The position numbers were made by a program, and so were the translations under genes. Below the pieces are notes generated by a model that did no database searches, was not told where the DNA came from, and saw nothing but the letters and a program-made list of their open reading frames with translations. Below are positions 34,128 through 44,600 of a stretch of 64,000 nucleotides of DNA, piece by piece; within the stretch, counting starts at the first letter, position 1, and each line of letters starts with the position of its first letter. This stretch comes from Rugalucina vietnamica (Eukaryota; Mollusca; Bivalvia; Lucinida; Lucinidae): NCBI GenBank assembly GCA_964017185.1, contig OZ024869.1, positions 63,998,931 through 64,062,930 on the forward strand, written 5' to 3'.

Positions 34128-35218
34128 GTACCGCGCTCACCTCGGCGTTCTGTGTTTTTCTTGAACGTAGTGCTGAGACGTCGTGCGAGAGTCGCAAAGT
34201 TGGTGAGGTATGACAGAGTCGATCCTGCATGATCTTGGGACCCAGTCTGTGCATCATCAGATGTATTGGCTTATCTGTATGACGTACTTGTGTTTGACCT
34301 GAACCTCATGACCTTTCGACATTAGAAGAAATGGGTTCGTTTATCGAGATTTGGCTGGATTCGCGTCTTCCTCGGGAATAGATCGCAGTCAGTAATTCTC
34401 GAGGGTGAAGAATCAGGGTCGGTCCCAGTGGCATCAGGAGTCCCCCAGGGCTCTGTCCTGGGCCATATCCTGTTCTTGCCTATATAAATGACTTACCAGA
34501 ACAGTTGGTATCCCAGGTAAGACTATGCACAGACGACACTGCTGTCTATCTCACTATGGATGGCGCGGATAGCGGCCGAGTGCTCCAAAATGACATTGAC
34601 ACCCTGTCTGTGTGGGAGTCCAGGTGGGGCATGGAGTTTAATCCTTGAAAGTGTCAGGTGGTAAGGGTGACTACCTCCAGAAATCCAATTAATTATTTGT
34701 ATCACCTGCATGGGCAAGTCCTGGAGGTTGTCACCAGTGCTAGGTACCGTACTTGGGGTGGACATCTTCTGTGTCTTGTCCTGGAACTCACACATAGACA
34801 GGATCACCGGAAACGCGAACCGTACTCTCGGATTCATAGGAAGAAACATTCGAACAAAACTGCCTAAGGTGAGAGAGACTGCCTACAACACTCAAGTACG
34901 GCCCCAAGTGGAGTTTGCCTCCCCATATGGGACTCCTTTTCCAAAAATGAAATACTCCAGATTGAAAAGATCCAAAGGAGAGCGGCTCGCTGGAACACAA
35001 GTGATTTTAGCACTAGGTCAAGCGTTACAGTGATGCTGGAAAACCTTGGTTGGCGATCCCTCCAACAGAGACGAGCTGACGCACGTCTCTGATTGTTCTG
35101 TCGCATCGTCTAAGGACTTGTGGCAATTCCTCTGCCTGAGTATATCCAATCCAACACCCGTGTGTCCAAATATTGCTACTCAATGGCTTTCCGCCAAGTC
35201 CACATCTCAGTAGATTAT

Positions 35219-35520
35219 AAACCGAATCCGATAGCGTAATGGTTAGAGCGTCCGCTTCGGGAGCGGAGGTTGTGGGTTCGATCCCGGGCCAGGTCATACC
35301 AAAGACTTTAAAAATGGTACCAGACTGAGTGGCTACCTTGCTTGGCGCTCAGCATTATAAGGCAAGCACTGGCTTCTCTTCTCCCAAAACAAAATACAGC
35401 ATCACTAACGTCGCATGTCTAATATGAAAAAGTCTGAGTAATAACAAAAAAGGTCCGAAAATAATCAATGTCTGTATTCACTAGAGGACCGTGTGGAAGA
35501 CTGGCCGTTGTGCTAAATAC
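35219..35520 (+). mobile_element. tRNA-Pro-like SINE inserted in a LINE
   Basis: 35222-35295 folds like a tRNA head. The A-box region is 'tagcgtaatggttagagcg' at 35232-35250. The anticodon stem TCCGC/GCGGA has loop TTCGGGA (35256-35262), giving a CGG (Pro-type) anticodon. The B box GGTTCGATCCC lies at 35275-35285. The body 'ggctaccttgcttggcgctc' then 'agcatt' is shared with many invertebrate SINEs. The acceptor stem does not pair well, so I call a SINE and not a tRNA gene. Confidence 0.75.
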
Positions 35521-35542
35521 GTTATCCTCTATAAATATAGAG

Positions 35543-35544
<2 letters not shown>

Positions 35545-35593
<49 letters not shown>

Positions 35594-35622
35594 GATCGAT
35601 CGACTCAGTACCAGAAGATAGA

Positions 35623-35675
<53 letters not shown>
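35545..35675. repeat. Two (ATT)n microsatellite tracts
   Basis: Pure ATT runs lie at about 35543-35593 and 35625-35674. They are separated by 'gatcgatcgactcagtacca' and 'gaagata', a phrase also found at about 17323-17347. They probably form the 3' end of the inserted SINE. Confidence 0.9.
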
Positions 35676-35676
<1 letters not shown>

Positions 35677-35898
35677 AAGTATTCCCTTTATCCACTGGCA
35701 ATTGTCCAGTGGAATGCTCTCCCAGAGTGGGTGGTGTGCTTGCCAACCCTTGATGCATTCAAGGAAGCAGTTGGTAAGCTGCACCACTCCAGGCCGTAGA
35801 TTCTGATGCTTTTAATTTGTTTTTAACCCTCTTCTCACCTACTGTTAACCTCTTATCTTTGCTCACCTCAATATATCTCTTCTTGCATTTTATCGTAT

Positions 35899-36851
35899 TT
35901 AAGGATGTTCGCTGCCAAAGAAAAAGTATTCAAACTTTTTTTTCTAACCACTCTTTTTTGATTCCAAAATACAACACAAGACATTTGAAAACAAAATAAA
36001 TATAGGGTAGCGTGCATTTTTTCAAGCTACAGGCCTCTGAATGAGACCTTTGAGCACCATGTTTTAAATTCAGTAAAATTTATTTAATTTTTAATTCTTT
36101 GAAACATAATTGTCTTGAACAAAATTACACCTAAAATGCTTTCAAAAGTCATAATATTTACGTAACGCAGACTATTTTGGAACAAAAGCATAGAAAAATT
36201 TGCAACTTGAAGTGGATGGCAAAATTTTACGACTCCTTTTCCAACCCTACCCCCATATTTGAAAAGTCGGAAAAACTCAATATTTTGAAATGTGCCAAAC
36301 CCATATTTGTTGATTCAAACTTTTTCTTGTATTTTCACACAACATAGAACTTTGTAATATTGTTCGAATAAAAGAAAGAAATATATAGGGTAGTATGCAT
36401 ATAAGAGAGAACCAACAACTTGAAAATCGCCATTTTAAGCCTTTTTTCGGCTGTTTTGTTTCTTAAAGCCCATTTCATAAAATCACCTAAAATTTTAAAA
36501 CCAGCACAATAAAGACACAAAGACTGACTTAGAAGACCATATACACATATACTGCAGCTAAAATAAACATCGAACTAGTGCAATTAATTTGAAGATGTGC
36601 AATATACAAGTTTAATCTACCCTACCCTCTAAATTTTACTGACAACAAAAATTTTCTGAAAAGTTGCAGAAAATGAGGTGAAAAAATGAAGTTTCTTAGA
36701 TTGACAATTTTCATGGCTCATTCAGTGCATATCATCAATATGTTTCCAAATATAAAATATTAGGAAAATATCTGCAACCGTTTACGAGATATTCAACAAA
36801 AGAAAAACCGGAAGTTCCGAAATGTCAAATGTTAGCAGCGAACATCCTTAA
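35899..36851. mobile_element. MITE with TTAAGGATGTTCGCTGC termini
   Basis: The left end TTAAGGATGTTCGCTGC (35899) is exactly inverted at the right end, GCAGCGAACATCCTTAA (to 36851). A TTAA at each edge would suit a piggyBac-type duplication. The element is 953 bp with no transposase. A rearranged relative lies at 19745-20333. Confidence 0.8.
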
Positions 36852-36933
36852 ATATCTTTTATTTCAGCACTGACAGCGCACACCTGAATCGCCAATCAAG
36901 ATCATCAGTTACAAGTCATTAACTTTGAATAAA

Positions 36934-37041
36934 AGTGTCGGTGAATTGTCTTCAGAAGTGTCGGTGAATTGTCTCAAAATATGTCGGTGAATTGTCTCAA
37001 AAACCGTGTCGGTGAGTTGTCTTGTCGGTGAGTTGTCTTGT
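36934..37041. repeat. Minisatellite of TGTCGGTGAATTGTCT units
   Basis: Five units read tgtcggtgaattgtct, or with gagttgtct, spaced by 2-10 variable bases. The last two are directly adjacent. Confidence 0.85.
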
Positions 37042-37399
37042 TCCCGTCTAGAATGCCCGCGAGGGCGTGTGACAGTATATAAAGAAATTGATCTGAGTCT
37101 CATGACCTTTCAGCGATTACGTTACTCTCCGTTTCTCTCCACCGCTGAAAGGTCACTTTCGACATTAGGAGAAATGGGTTCGTGTTTGGGCCGAAGTGAC
37201 CCTGAACCGTATGGGGACGGGACTTTCGGTTCGGTTACTTGGCTCGGTTCCAAGGGAAATAACTTTAACGGACGAATGGAAACATAAACAAAATCAGAAA
37301 GTGAAACAGATCAGCTCTAGAAAAGTATTGTTATGATTGAAATGCCTGATTGTCAGTTGAATCATCTTAGATATTTTATAACTATTTAGAATATTCCTA

Positions 37400-38611
37400 A
37401 TGATGCTTGGAGTTTTTACTGCTGCCATTTCTGCAATAGAAGTAAAACACAAACGATCACAAACCGAGCATGTTGTGACCTCTAGCATCTCTAGACACTT
37501 CACTGAACAAAACATTCTGTTTGATCTGCAGCATGGGTTCCGAGAAAAGAGATCCTGCGAGACACAACTAATTATGCTTGTTGATGAACTTGCTAAAAAC
37601 ATGCAAGCCAAAAAACAGACTGACCTCATCCTCCTTGATTTTAGCAAGGCTTTCGATAAAGTTGCACATGAAAAGTTACTCCTAAAACTCCACTTTTATG
37701 GCAAAAGGGGGAATACACTAAATTGGTTAAAGGACTTTTTAGACAACAGATCCCAGTCCGTCCTTTTAAACGGCTCTAATTCTGACAGTATTCCAGTATC
37801 CTCTGGTGTCCCACAGGGCTCGGTTGTCGGGCCCATACTGTTCCTAGTATATATAAATGATCGCCCGGATCAGGTAAAGTCAAGAGTCAGGCTATTTGCT
37901 GATGACACAGCCATGTACCTTGCCCTTGACAAGCAAGGAGACTCAGAGATCCTCCAAAAAGACCTTGAAAGTTTAGAAAAATGGGAAAAGCTCTGGGATA
38001 TGAGTTTTAATCCCTTGAAATGCCAGGTCATTCATGTGACCCAAAGTAAATCACCCTTCCAAACTATTTATTACCTCCATGGCTGTGCTCTAGAAAGTGT
38101 ATCTTCTGCAAAGTACCTTGGGGTCACTGTTTTGGAAGACCCCAGTTGGTCAGACCATATCAATAACATTACCAAGAAGGCAAATCAGACCCTTGGCTTC
38201 ATCAAACACAATATCCGGGTCCATAACAGAGACCTGAAGTCCACAGCTTATAAGACATTAGTGCGCCCACAGCTAGAATACGCCTCTACTGTGTGGTCTC
38301 CTCATACAGATCAAGATATTGGTAAACTTGAATCTGTACAACGAAGGGCCGCTAGGTGGGTAACACGAGATTACCGACAAACATCAAGTGTGTCCACAAT
38401 GCTTCAGGATCTCAACTGGCGCACCCTTGACCAACGACGTATTGACAGTTGGCTGGTCCTCCTATATAAGGTCACATATGACCTTTTAGCCATCCCTGCC
38501 TCTGACTACCTGATCCGAAATACCCGTCCATCATCTAGAAACCATTCCTATGCATACCGACAGATCACAGCTCTGACTACTACAAGTGCACATTTTTCCC
38601 ACGGACAATAA
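37400..38611 (+). CDS. LINE reverse transcriptase, long intact partial ORF2
   Basis: The 403-codon open frame becomes LINE-like from EHVVTSSISRHF (about residue 22). In order it shows LQHGFREKRSC, LILLDFSKAFDKV, VSSGVPQGSVVGPILFL, catalytic RLFADDTAMYL near residue 167, AKYLGVTV and LVRPQLEYASTVWSP. The endonuclease and most of the fingers are missing, so the copy is 5'-truncated. The frame is then lost at 38609. A piece of the real C-terminus may follow in another frame. Motif style is Jockey-superfamily (CR1/L2-like). The first roughly 20 residues are flanking DNA. Confidence 0.85.
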   Translation: MMLGVFTAAISAIEVKHKRSQTEHVVTSSISRHFTEQNILFDLQHGFREKRSCETQLIMLVDELAKNMQAKKQTDLILLDFSKAFDKVAHEKLLLKLHFYGKRGNTLNWLKDFLDNRSQSVLLNGSNSDSIPVSSGVPQGSVVGPILFLVYINDRPDQVKSRVRLFADDTAMYLALDKQGDSEILQKDLESLEKWEKLWDMSFNPLKCQVIHVTQSKSPFQTIYYLHGCALESVSSAKYLGVTVLEDPSWSDHINNITKKANQTLGFIKHNIRVHNRDLKSTAYKTLVRPQLEYASTVWSPHTDQDIGKLESVQRRAARWVTRDYRQTSSVSTMLQDLNWRTLDQRRIDSWLVLLYKVTYDLLAIPASDYLIRNTRPSSRNHSYAYRQITALTTTSAHFSHGQ

Positions 38612-38912
38612 TACACTGAAATGCCCTACCTCCACATATTCCTGTCCTCCCTACTCTGGCGCAGTTTAGTATAGCTGTCTGCCAGATAGTTCACAAAACT
38701 CCTTAAATACCAGCATATCTGTTTTTACCTTTTAACTATACTAACACCTTTGTTCGCTCTGTACAAATTCTTATCACCCACTTTCCTTTGCTTTTATTTC
38801 AACTAACCCCCTTCAGCTTTTGGTATACCGGAACACCATCTGAAGTCCTCTTCGGAGGTTAAGATGTACAGGAAGATAGATAGAGATCTAAAGGAATTGA
38901 ATTGAATTGGTT
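37462..38912 (+). mobile_element. 5'-truncated Jockey-type LINE with (GAATT)n tail
   Basis: The body starts where RT similarity begins (37465) and ends at the short repeat 'gaattgaattgaattgg' (38894-38910), a microsatellite tail as in CR1/L2-type LINEs. No target-site duplication was identified. Confidence 0.7.
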
Positions 38913-39480
38913 ACCGGAACTGAACCTGTCCGGCCGCTCATTTGGGCGAGGGTATAACTGGGTCAATATCGTTGTGATTTAATCATTTTTAGACGCTTAT
39001 AAAATCATCATTTGTCAGAAATGTAACAGGGTTCATGCCTTGAGTTGACGAAATAATGAAGATCTAAAAATACATGCAAAGCTTTCAGTAATATTTTAAT
39101 TTTGTTTTCATATTTTTTTCTGCTTATAAAAGGTTACAGCTATCAACACCGAGTAATTCACCTCATACGAATGACCTGTGACGTCACGCCAACCAGATCA
39201 ACTGTCTATATCGATACACCATCTTTCAACATCTCACTTTGCTGAAACTTCAAAAGAAAAATATATGACCATGACATTTTTTTGCAACCCAAAGTGCCGC
39301 AAAAATTTTGAAAATCGGCTCAGTAATTATGCCCAAAAATTATGCATATTGCATGTGCAAGGGAGGTAATCCAAACACCTTAAAATTGAAAATCAAGCAA
39401 ATCTGTGGAAAAATTATAAGAGTTTGGCACCCAGCTATGTATACAATACAATTTTCTTTTGGCTTGGTGCATTTTATATG
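38913..39480. other. Intergenic, nothing recognised
   Basis: No exon or element end that I can support. Confidence 0.4.
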
Positions 39481-39489
39481 AAAAATAAC

Positions 39490-40064
39490 GGTGCATTCCT
39501 TTACCGGAATGGACTGGAATGGGCCTGATTACCGGAATGGACTACCGGAATGGACATTTATATGTGTCCTTGAGTACTTTTGATTTGGTTTTTGAAGACA
39601 GATTGGCCTTGAATATACACAGACGGTGATTGAGAATCATGTGGTTAAAGTACGGTTAAGTTGTATTCAGTACGGTCGGATAGCCCAGGTCGGTCGCTCA
39701 TATATACATATATATGTCCCTGTCACAGTGCCAGCACATTTTACTCATTTGTCCTACTATTCACCCCTGTGTTTGCTATAGAACAACCACTGCTGGTCTC
39801 TATATATATTTCAATCAAAGAAACCTCTGAAAAGTGGCCCTACCCGGACCCCACCCCTGAGCTACCCTAACCACCCTGGGGAGCCAGTTTTGCTATACTG
39901 AGATGCATTTTATTTTATGCAAACTATTCACATGACTACAGAAGTACATATTATGCAGATGTAATACATTTAAAGCACCCAAAGCCATAGCATAATGTCC
40001 ATTCTGGTAGTCCATTACTGTAATTATGTCCATTCCGGTTCATTCCCGCAAAGGAATGCACCCG
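39490..40064. mobile_element. TIR element with GGTGCATTCCTTT ends and 9-bp TSD
   Basis: The left GGTGCATTCCTTTaccgg and right ccgcAAAGGAATGCACCC are inverted. AAAAATAAC lies at both sides (39481-39489 and 40065-40073). 'ccggaatgga' words near the left end recur inverted near the right end. No transposase is present. The 9-bp duplication suggests a Mutator-like parent. Confidence 0.75.
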
Positions 40065-40411
40065 AAAAATAACCAATTTAAATTTTTCCGGGCAGATAGT
40101 TACATCCCTTGCTGACAGTTTTACAATGGAAAAAGCCCTATTCAAAACTATTTTCTGGCACAAAATTTTTATTTGTGAACCAGTTTTCATAATTTTTGTG
40201 GCACTTTTTAAGACTTCTGGAATGCAAAAAAGTGACATGGTAATATTTTTCTTGATGCCTTTCAGAAAAGTGAGATTTTGAAAAATGCAGTTTCTGGAAG
40301 ATGGTGAATAGACAGTAGTACTGGTCAACCCAGGAAAGGTAGCAATAAAAAAAGAAGTATGTTGTAGATATATATTTATAGGTATTTTAGAGTGCATTGA
40401 CCATTCTAACT

Positions 40412-41127
40412 AAGGGTGTGCAAAAATACCGGTATACTATGGTATTTCTTTGGTATGGTAAGTACCATGAACACTTGCCTGTACTGTGGTATTCTATTTT
40501 TAGTAACATTGTATTGAAGAATATTTTAAACCTTTAAACAGTGGCAACTTTAAGTAGCATTTTGTTTGAAGCAGAAAACATTTTGAAACTTCAGAATAAT
40601 AAGTCTTGGTGTCTTGTATACTTTGGGTGTAGTGAATGCATGCAATCTTTAATGTTGCAAATATTTTTTCAAACATTTATCTTAATCTTGCTGCTTAATA
40701 ACATACATGTATAAATAATGAAAGCATTATAAGATAAAAATACTGATAAGAGTAAACCCTTAGAAAAATTGACTGGCAAGACCCTATTAACAATGCATAT
40801 ATTGCTGGAATCTGCCATCCCCTTTGTGTCTCCAATGCCGAAATGTTAAACATCTTAAAATTCTGTTACAATGTATTAATATAACCCTTTATTTCAGTGA
40901 TAAAAGGCAACAACACAGATTTATGGTTATGCACCATCAGATAGTAGCATATTAATCACATTTACACCCATATTGACTCACAAATTGTTTACAATTTCAC
41001 AAACAGTAATTAGTTTCAAATTCCTGCGCCATGTGGTATACCGTGGTATGTACAATGTTATAAGGTATGCATCCCTGTACTGCGGTAGACCATGGTACGA
41101 TTTCCAGAGGCGGTACCCAGCCCTAAT
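40412..41127. mobile_element. hAT-type MITE with 8-bp TSD
   Basis: It begins AAGGGTGTGCAAAAATACCG and ends ...GGTACCCAGCCCTAA, imperfect inverted ends of hAT style. The 8-bp duplication TTCTAACT flanks it (40404-40411 and 41128-41135). Sub-terminal 'taccggtata'/'ccgtggtat' words are inverted. It lies about 450 bp upstream of the proposed SUGCT start. Confidence 0.82.
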
Positions 41128-41573
41128 TCTAACTGGTCTGGACCTTTAAGCCTTGTGGTTTCTACCATCTACATTTATACATTGGACCGTCATTGTCCTG
41201 AAAAATGATGTTACGTTATGCATTTCTGTGTGTTTGTAGTGCATTCAAAACTTGATGCATTTGCTTACAATTTTTAAAGCAATGGCCAGAATTTATTGTT
41301 AAGAAGCAATGGTTCTGTTCTGGCGTGACTGAAAATAGTTGACATAGAGCCTTAACAGAGGAGGGGAAATGCATGAAAATTAATTTGCAGAATGTTAGTC
41401 AGAAGCGAATGCATTGTTTTTCAAATGAAAGTTTTGTCCTGCAAATATAAATGTAAAAAATTTCTTTAAAATGTCTATGAAGGAAAAAAGAGTAGCTGCA
41501 ATAATAAGTAGGTTTTGTTGTGCAAATCCATGAATGTTTTGTATGTTTTTAGGTAATCATATGGGATAAGAAG

Positions 41574-41631
41574 ATGGAATTATCAAGAAATATGTTATTA
41601 TGCCTTCAAAGAGCTCAGTGCAGATATTCAG
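41574..41631 (+). CDS. SUGCT: SUGCT exon 1 (proposed start exon)
   Basis: ATG GAA TTA... encodes [19 protein letters not shown] and ends in a consensus GTAAGT donor at 41632. Its phase (one extra base) fits exon 2 exactly. An AG at 41551-41552 after a T-rich tract could join an upstream untranslated exon. Support is phase, donor and presequence-like composition; there is no conserved domain here. Confidence 0.6.
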
Positions 41632-44600
41632 GTAAGTTCTGGTGAAATGAGCCGTGACGCGAGGAAACCAGTCTTCGGGTTTTCGACCAGGTTCAGGACC
41701 ATAAACCGGCCTGTACAGACACATACATGGGCTAGAAGCTTGAAATTTCGGATTTAGGAAGAAGAATAATTGTACTATCAGTGTAGCGAAAACAAAGGCG
41801 CTGATCTGCGCCTTTGTTTTCACATAGGCAAATATCCGGTTTTCTCACGATGCGGCTCAAATCTCATTGAGATCATGCAATGAGGTGTAAAACAATAGTT
41901 GTCAGAGTTTCTGACTAGGTCGGACACAAACCGGTTTGTACAGTCATAGAAGAAGTCTAGAAGCTTGAAATTTCAGCTTTAAGAAGAAGAGGAATACAAG
42001 CAGTACTATTTATAGAGGGAGAACAAAGGTGATGATAAGCAGTTCAGTTACTTTTGATCTATGGCTTAGGTTTTGCATATTCAGTCTTCACGGAAAGTGC
42101 GGGTCTGTCGGTCAAAACCAGCAAAATTTCATTCTGACTGACAAAATACTTTATTCTGTCAGACAAATGTCTGGCAAAAATTTCCAAAATTTCAATGATA
42201 TAGAACATTGGGTTTTGACCAGCAAAAATTTGCAGTCTGCCAGACAGCTGTCCTGCAGCTGAAAAAAGATTTTGCGATGACTGCAGATTTAAAATGTTTA
42301 GCTGATTATGGTAACATGCCATCATCATAATGATAGGAGACAAAGAAAGTGACATACTAAAAGAGTAATGCATTTACTTGAAAATATAAATTATTTAATA
42401 AAATATGTTTTTCACAAAATTACCCGGTTTCTACCTTTTCCATCGGGGATATGTTTTTTAGCTCACCTGAGCTGTTAGGCTCACAAGGTGAGCTTATAGG
42501 ATGGCCATGATCCGGCGTCCGTCCGTCGTCTGTCGGCCGTCGTCCATCCGTCCGTCCGTCCACAATTTCAAAGATCTTATCCTCTGAATCCGCTTGGCCA
42601 ATCAAAGCCAAATTTTATATGAAGCATCTATAGGAAGGGGGAACCAATGTGTATATAAGAAATCCAGGTCACATGACCAAGATGGCCGCCATGCCCATAT
42701 ATGGTAAAAACCCTTCAAAAATCTTCTTCTCCAGAACCGGTGGACCGATTTCAATGAAACTTGGCATGAAGCATCAATGGCTCAAGCACTACAATGTGTA
42801 TATAAATCATGACCCTGTGATGACCTTGACCTATTTTACGGCAAGGTCAACATAGGTCGCCAATGCATTTGAATGGGGAAAACTTTTAAAATGTCATTTA
42901 AAAATAAAGTTTTGCAGGAAATGGGCAGTAGGACTGAATATTAATGATTCTGAAAAAAATTGGACACCAGGGATTCATGTGCCCCCACCCCCAGGGGCAA
43001 TATACATGTATATCTCCAAAATATTCAAACGTCTTCTCCTCTGAAACCGCTAGGCCAATCAAAGCCAAATTTTATATGAAGCATCAATAGGAAGGGGTAA
43101 TCAATGTATATTTAAATAATCCAGGTCACATGACCAAGATGGCTGCCATGCCTATATATGGTGAAAACCATTCAAAAATCTTCTTCTCCAGAACCGGTGG
43201 ATCGATTTAAACGAAACTTGGCATGAAGCATCAATGGCGCAAGCACTCCAATGTGTATATAAATCATGACCCTGTGATGACCTTGACCTATTTTACGGCA
43301 AGGTCAACAAAGGTCGCCAATGCATTTGAATGGGGATAACTTTTAAAAAGTCATTTGAGGTGAAAATCGTGCAGGAAATGGGCAGTAGGACTGAATATTT
43401 AAATGATTCTGAAAAAAACTGGACCCCAGGGGCTCATGTGCCCCCACCCTGGGGCAATATTAATGTATATCTCCATAATATTCAAACGTCTTCTCCTCTG
43501 AAACCACTTGGTAAATCAAAGCCAAATTATATGTGAAGCATCTATAAAATGGGGGAATCAAGGTGTATATAAATAATCTAGGTCACATGACCAAGATGGC
43601 CGCCATGCCCATATACAGTAAAAACCCTTCAAAATTTTTCTTCTCCAGAACAGGTGGATCGATTTCAACGAAACTTGGCATGAAGCATCGATGGCTAAAG
43701 TACTCCAATGTATATATAAATCATGACCCTGTGATGACCTTGACCTATTTTACGGCAAGGTCAACAGGTCACCAATGCATTTGAATGGGGAAACTTTTAA
43801 AAAGTCATTTGAGGTGAAAATCTTGCAGGAAATGGGCAGTAGGACTGAAAATTAATGATTCTGAAAAAAGTTGGACCCCAGGGGCTCATGTGCCCCCACC
43901 CCGGGGCAGTATACATGTATATCTCCATAATATTCAGATGTCTTCTTTTCTGAAACCGCTTGGTAAATCAAAGCCAAATTTTATGTGAAGCATCTATAAA
44001 ATGGGGGAATCAATGTATATATAAATAATCTAGGTCACATGACCAAGATGGCCGCCTTGTCCATACCCTTCAAAAATCTTCTACTCTGGAACTGGTGGAC
44101 CGATTTCAAAGAAATTTCGCATGAAGCATCGATGGCTAAAGTACTACAATGTGTATATAAATCATTACCCTGTGGTGACCTTGACCTATTTTATGACAAG
44201 GTCAACATAGGTCACCTATGCATTTGAATTGGGAAAAAATTTAAAAAGAAATTTGAGGTTAAAATCTTGCAGGAAATGAGTAGTAGGACTGAATATTAAT
44301 GATTCTAAAAAAGTTGGACCCATGGGCTTATATGGCCGCACCCCGGGCAATATACATGTATATTACCAAAATATTCAAACATCTTCTTCTCTGAAACCGC
44401 TTGGCCAATTAAAGCCAAATTTTATGTGAAGCATCCATAGGATGGGGGAACCAATGTGTATATTAATAATTTAGGTCACATGACCAAGATGGCCGCCATG
44501 CCCATATATGGTAAAAACCCATCAAAAATCTTCTTCTCTGATAGACTGATTTCAAGGAAACTTGGTATGAAGCATCCATGGCTAAAGTGCTCCAATGTAT

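Larger units (their letters stand above)
34348..35810 (+). mobile_element. Inactive LINE copy split by a SINE insertion
   Basis: RT remnants include RVFLGNRSQSV, VASGVPQGSVLG, LGVDI, NRTLGFIGRNIRTKLPKV and TAYNTQVRPQVEFAS, in several frames with stops. Coding similarity continues to VDYK near 35216. It resumes at about 35682 with KYSLYPL...VQWNALPEW and LDAFKEAVGKLHHSRP. It is the same family as 37462-38910 but older. Confidence 0.8.

Noticed and set aside
35222..35295. Possible tRNA-Pro (CGG) gene
   Set aside because: A and B boxes and the anticodon arm are good, but the acceptor stem does not pair and a SINE body follows directly. It interrupts a LINE.
35468..35806. Open frames with long Ile or Asn runs
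   Set aside because: They are translations of the ATT microsatellite.
37087..37287. Possible coding exon upstream of the 37.4-kb LINE
   Set aside because: The peptide has no recognisable domain, and part of its DNA recurs upstream of another LINE copy, so it is repeat-associated.
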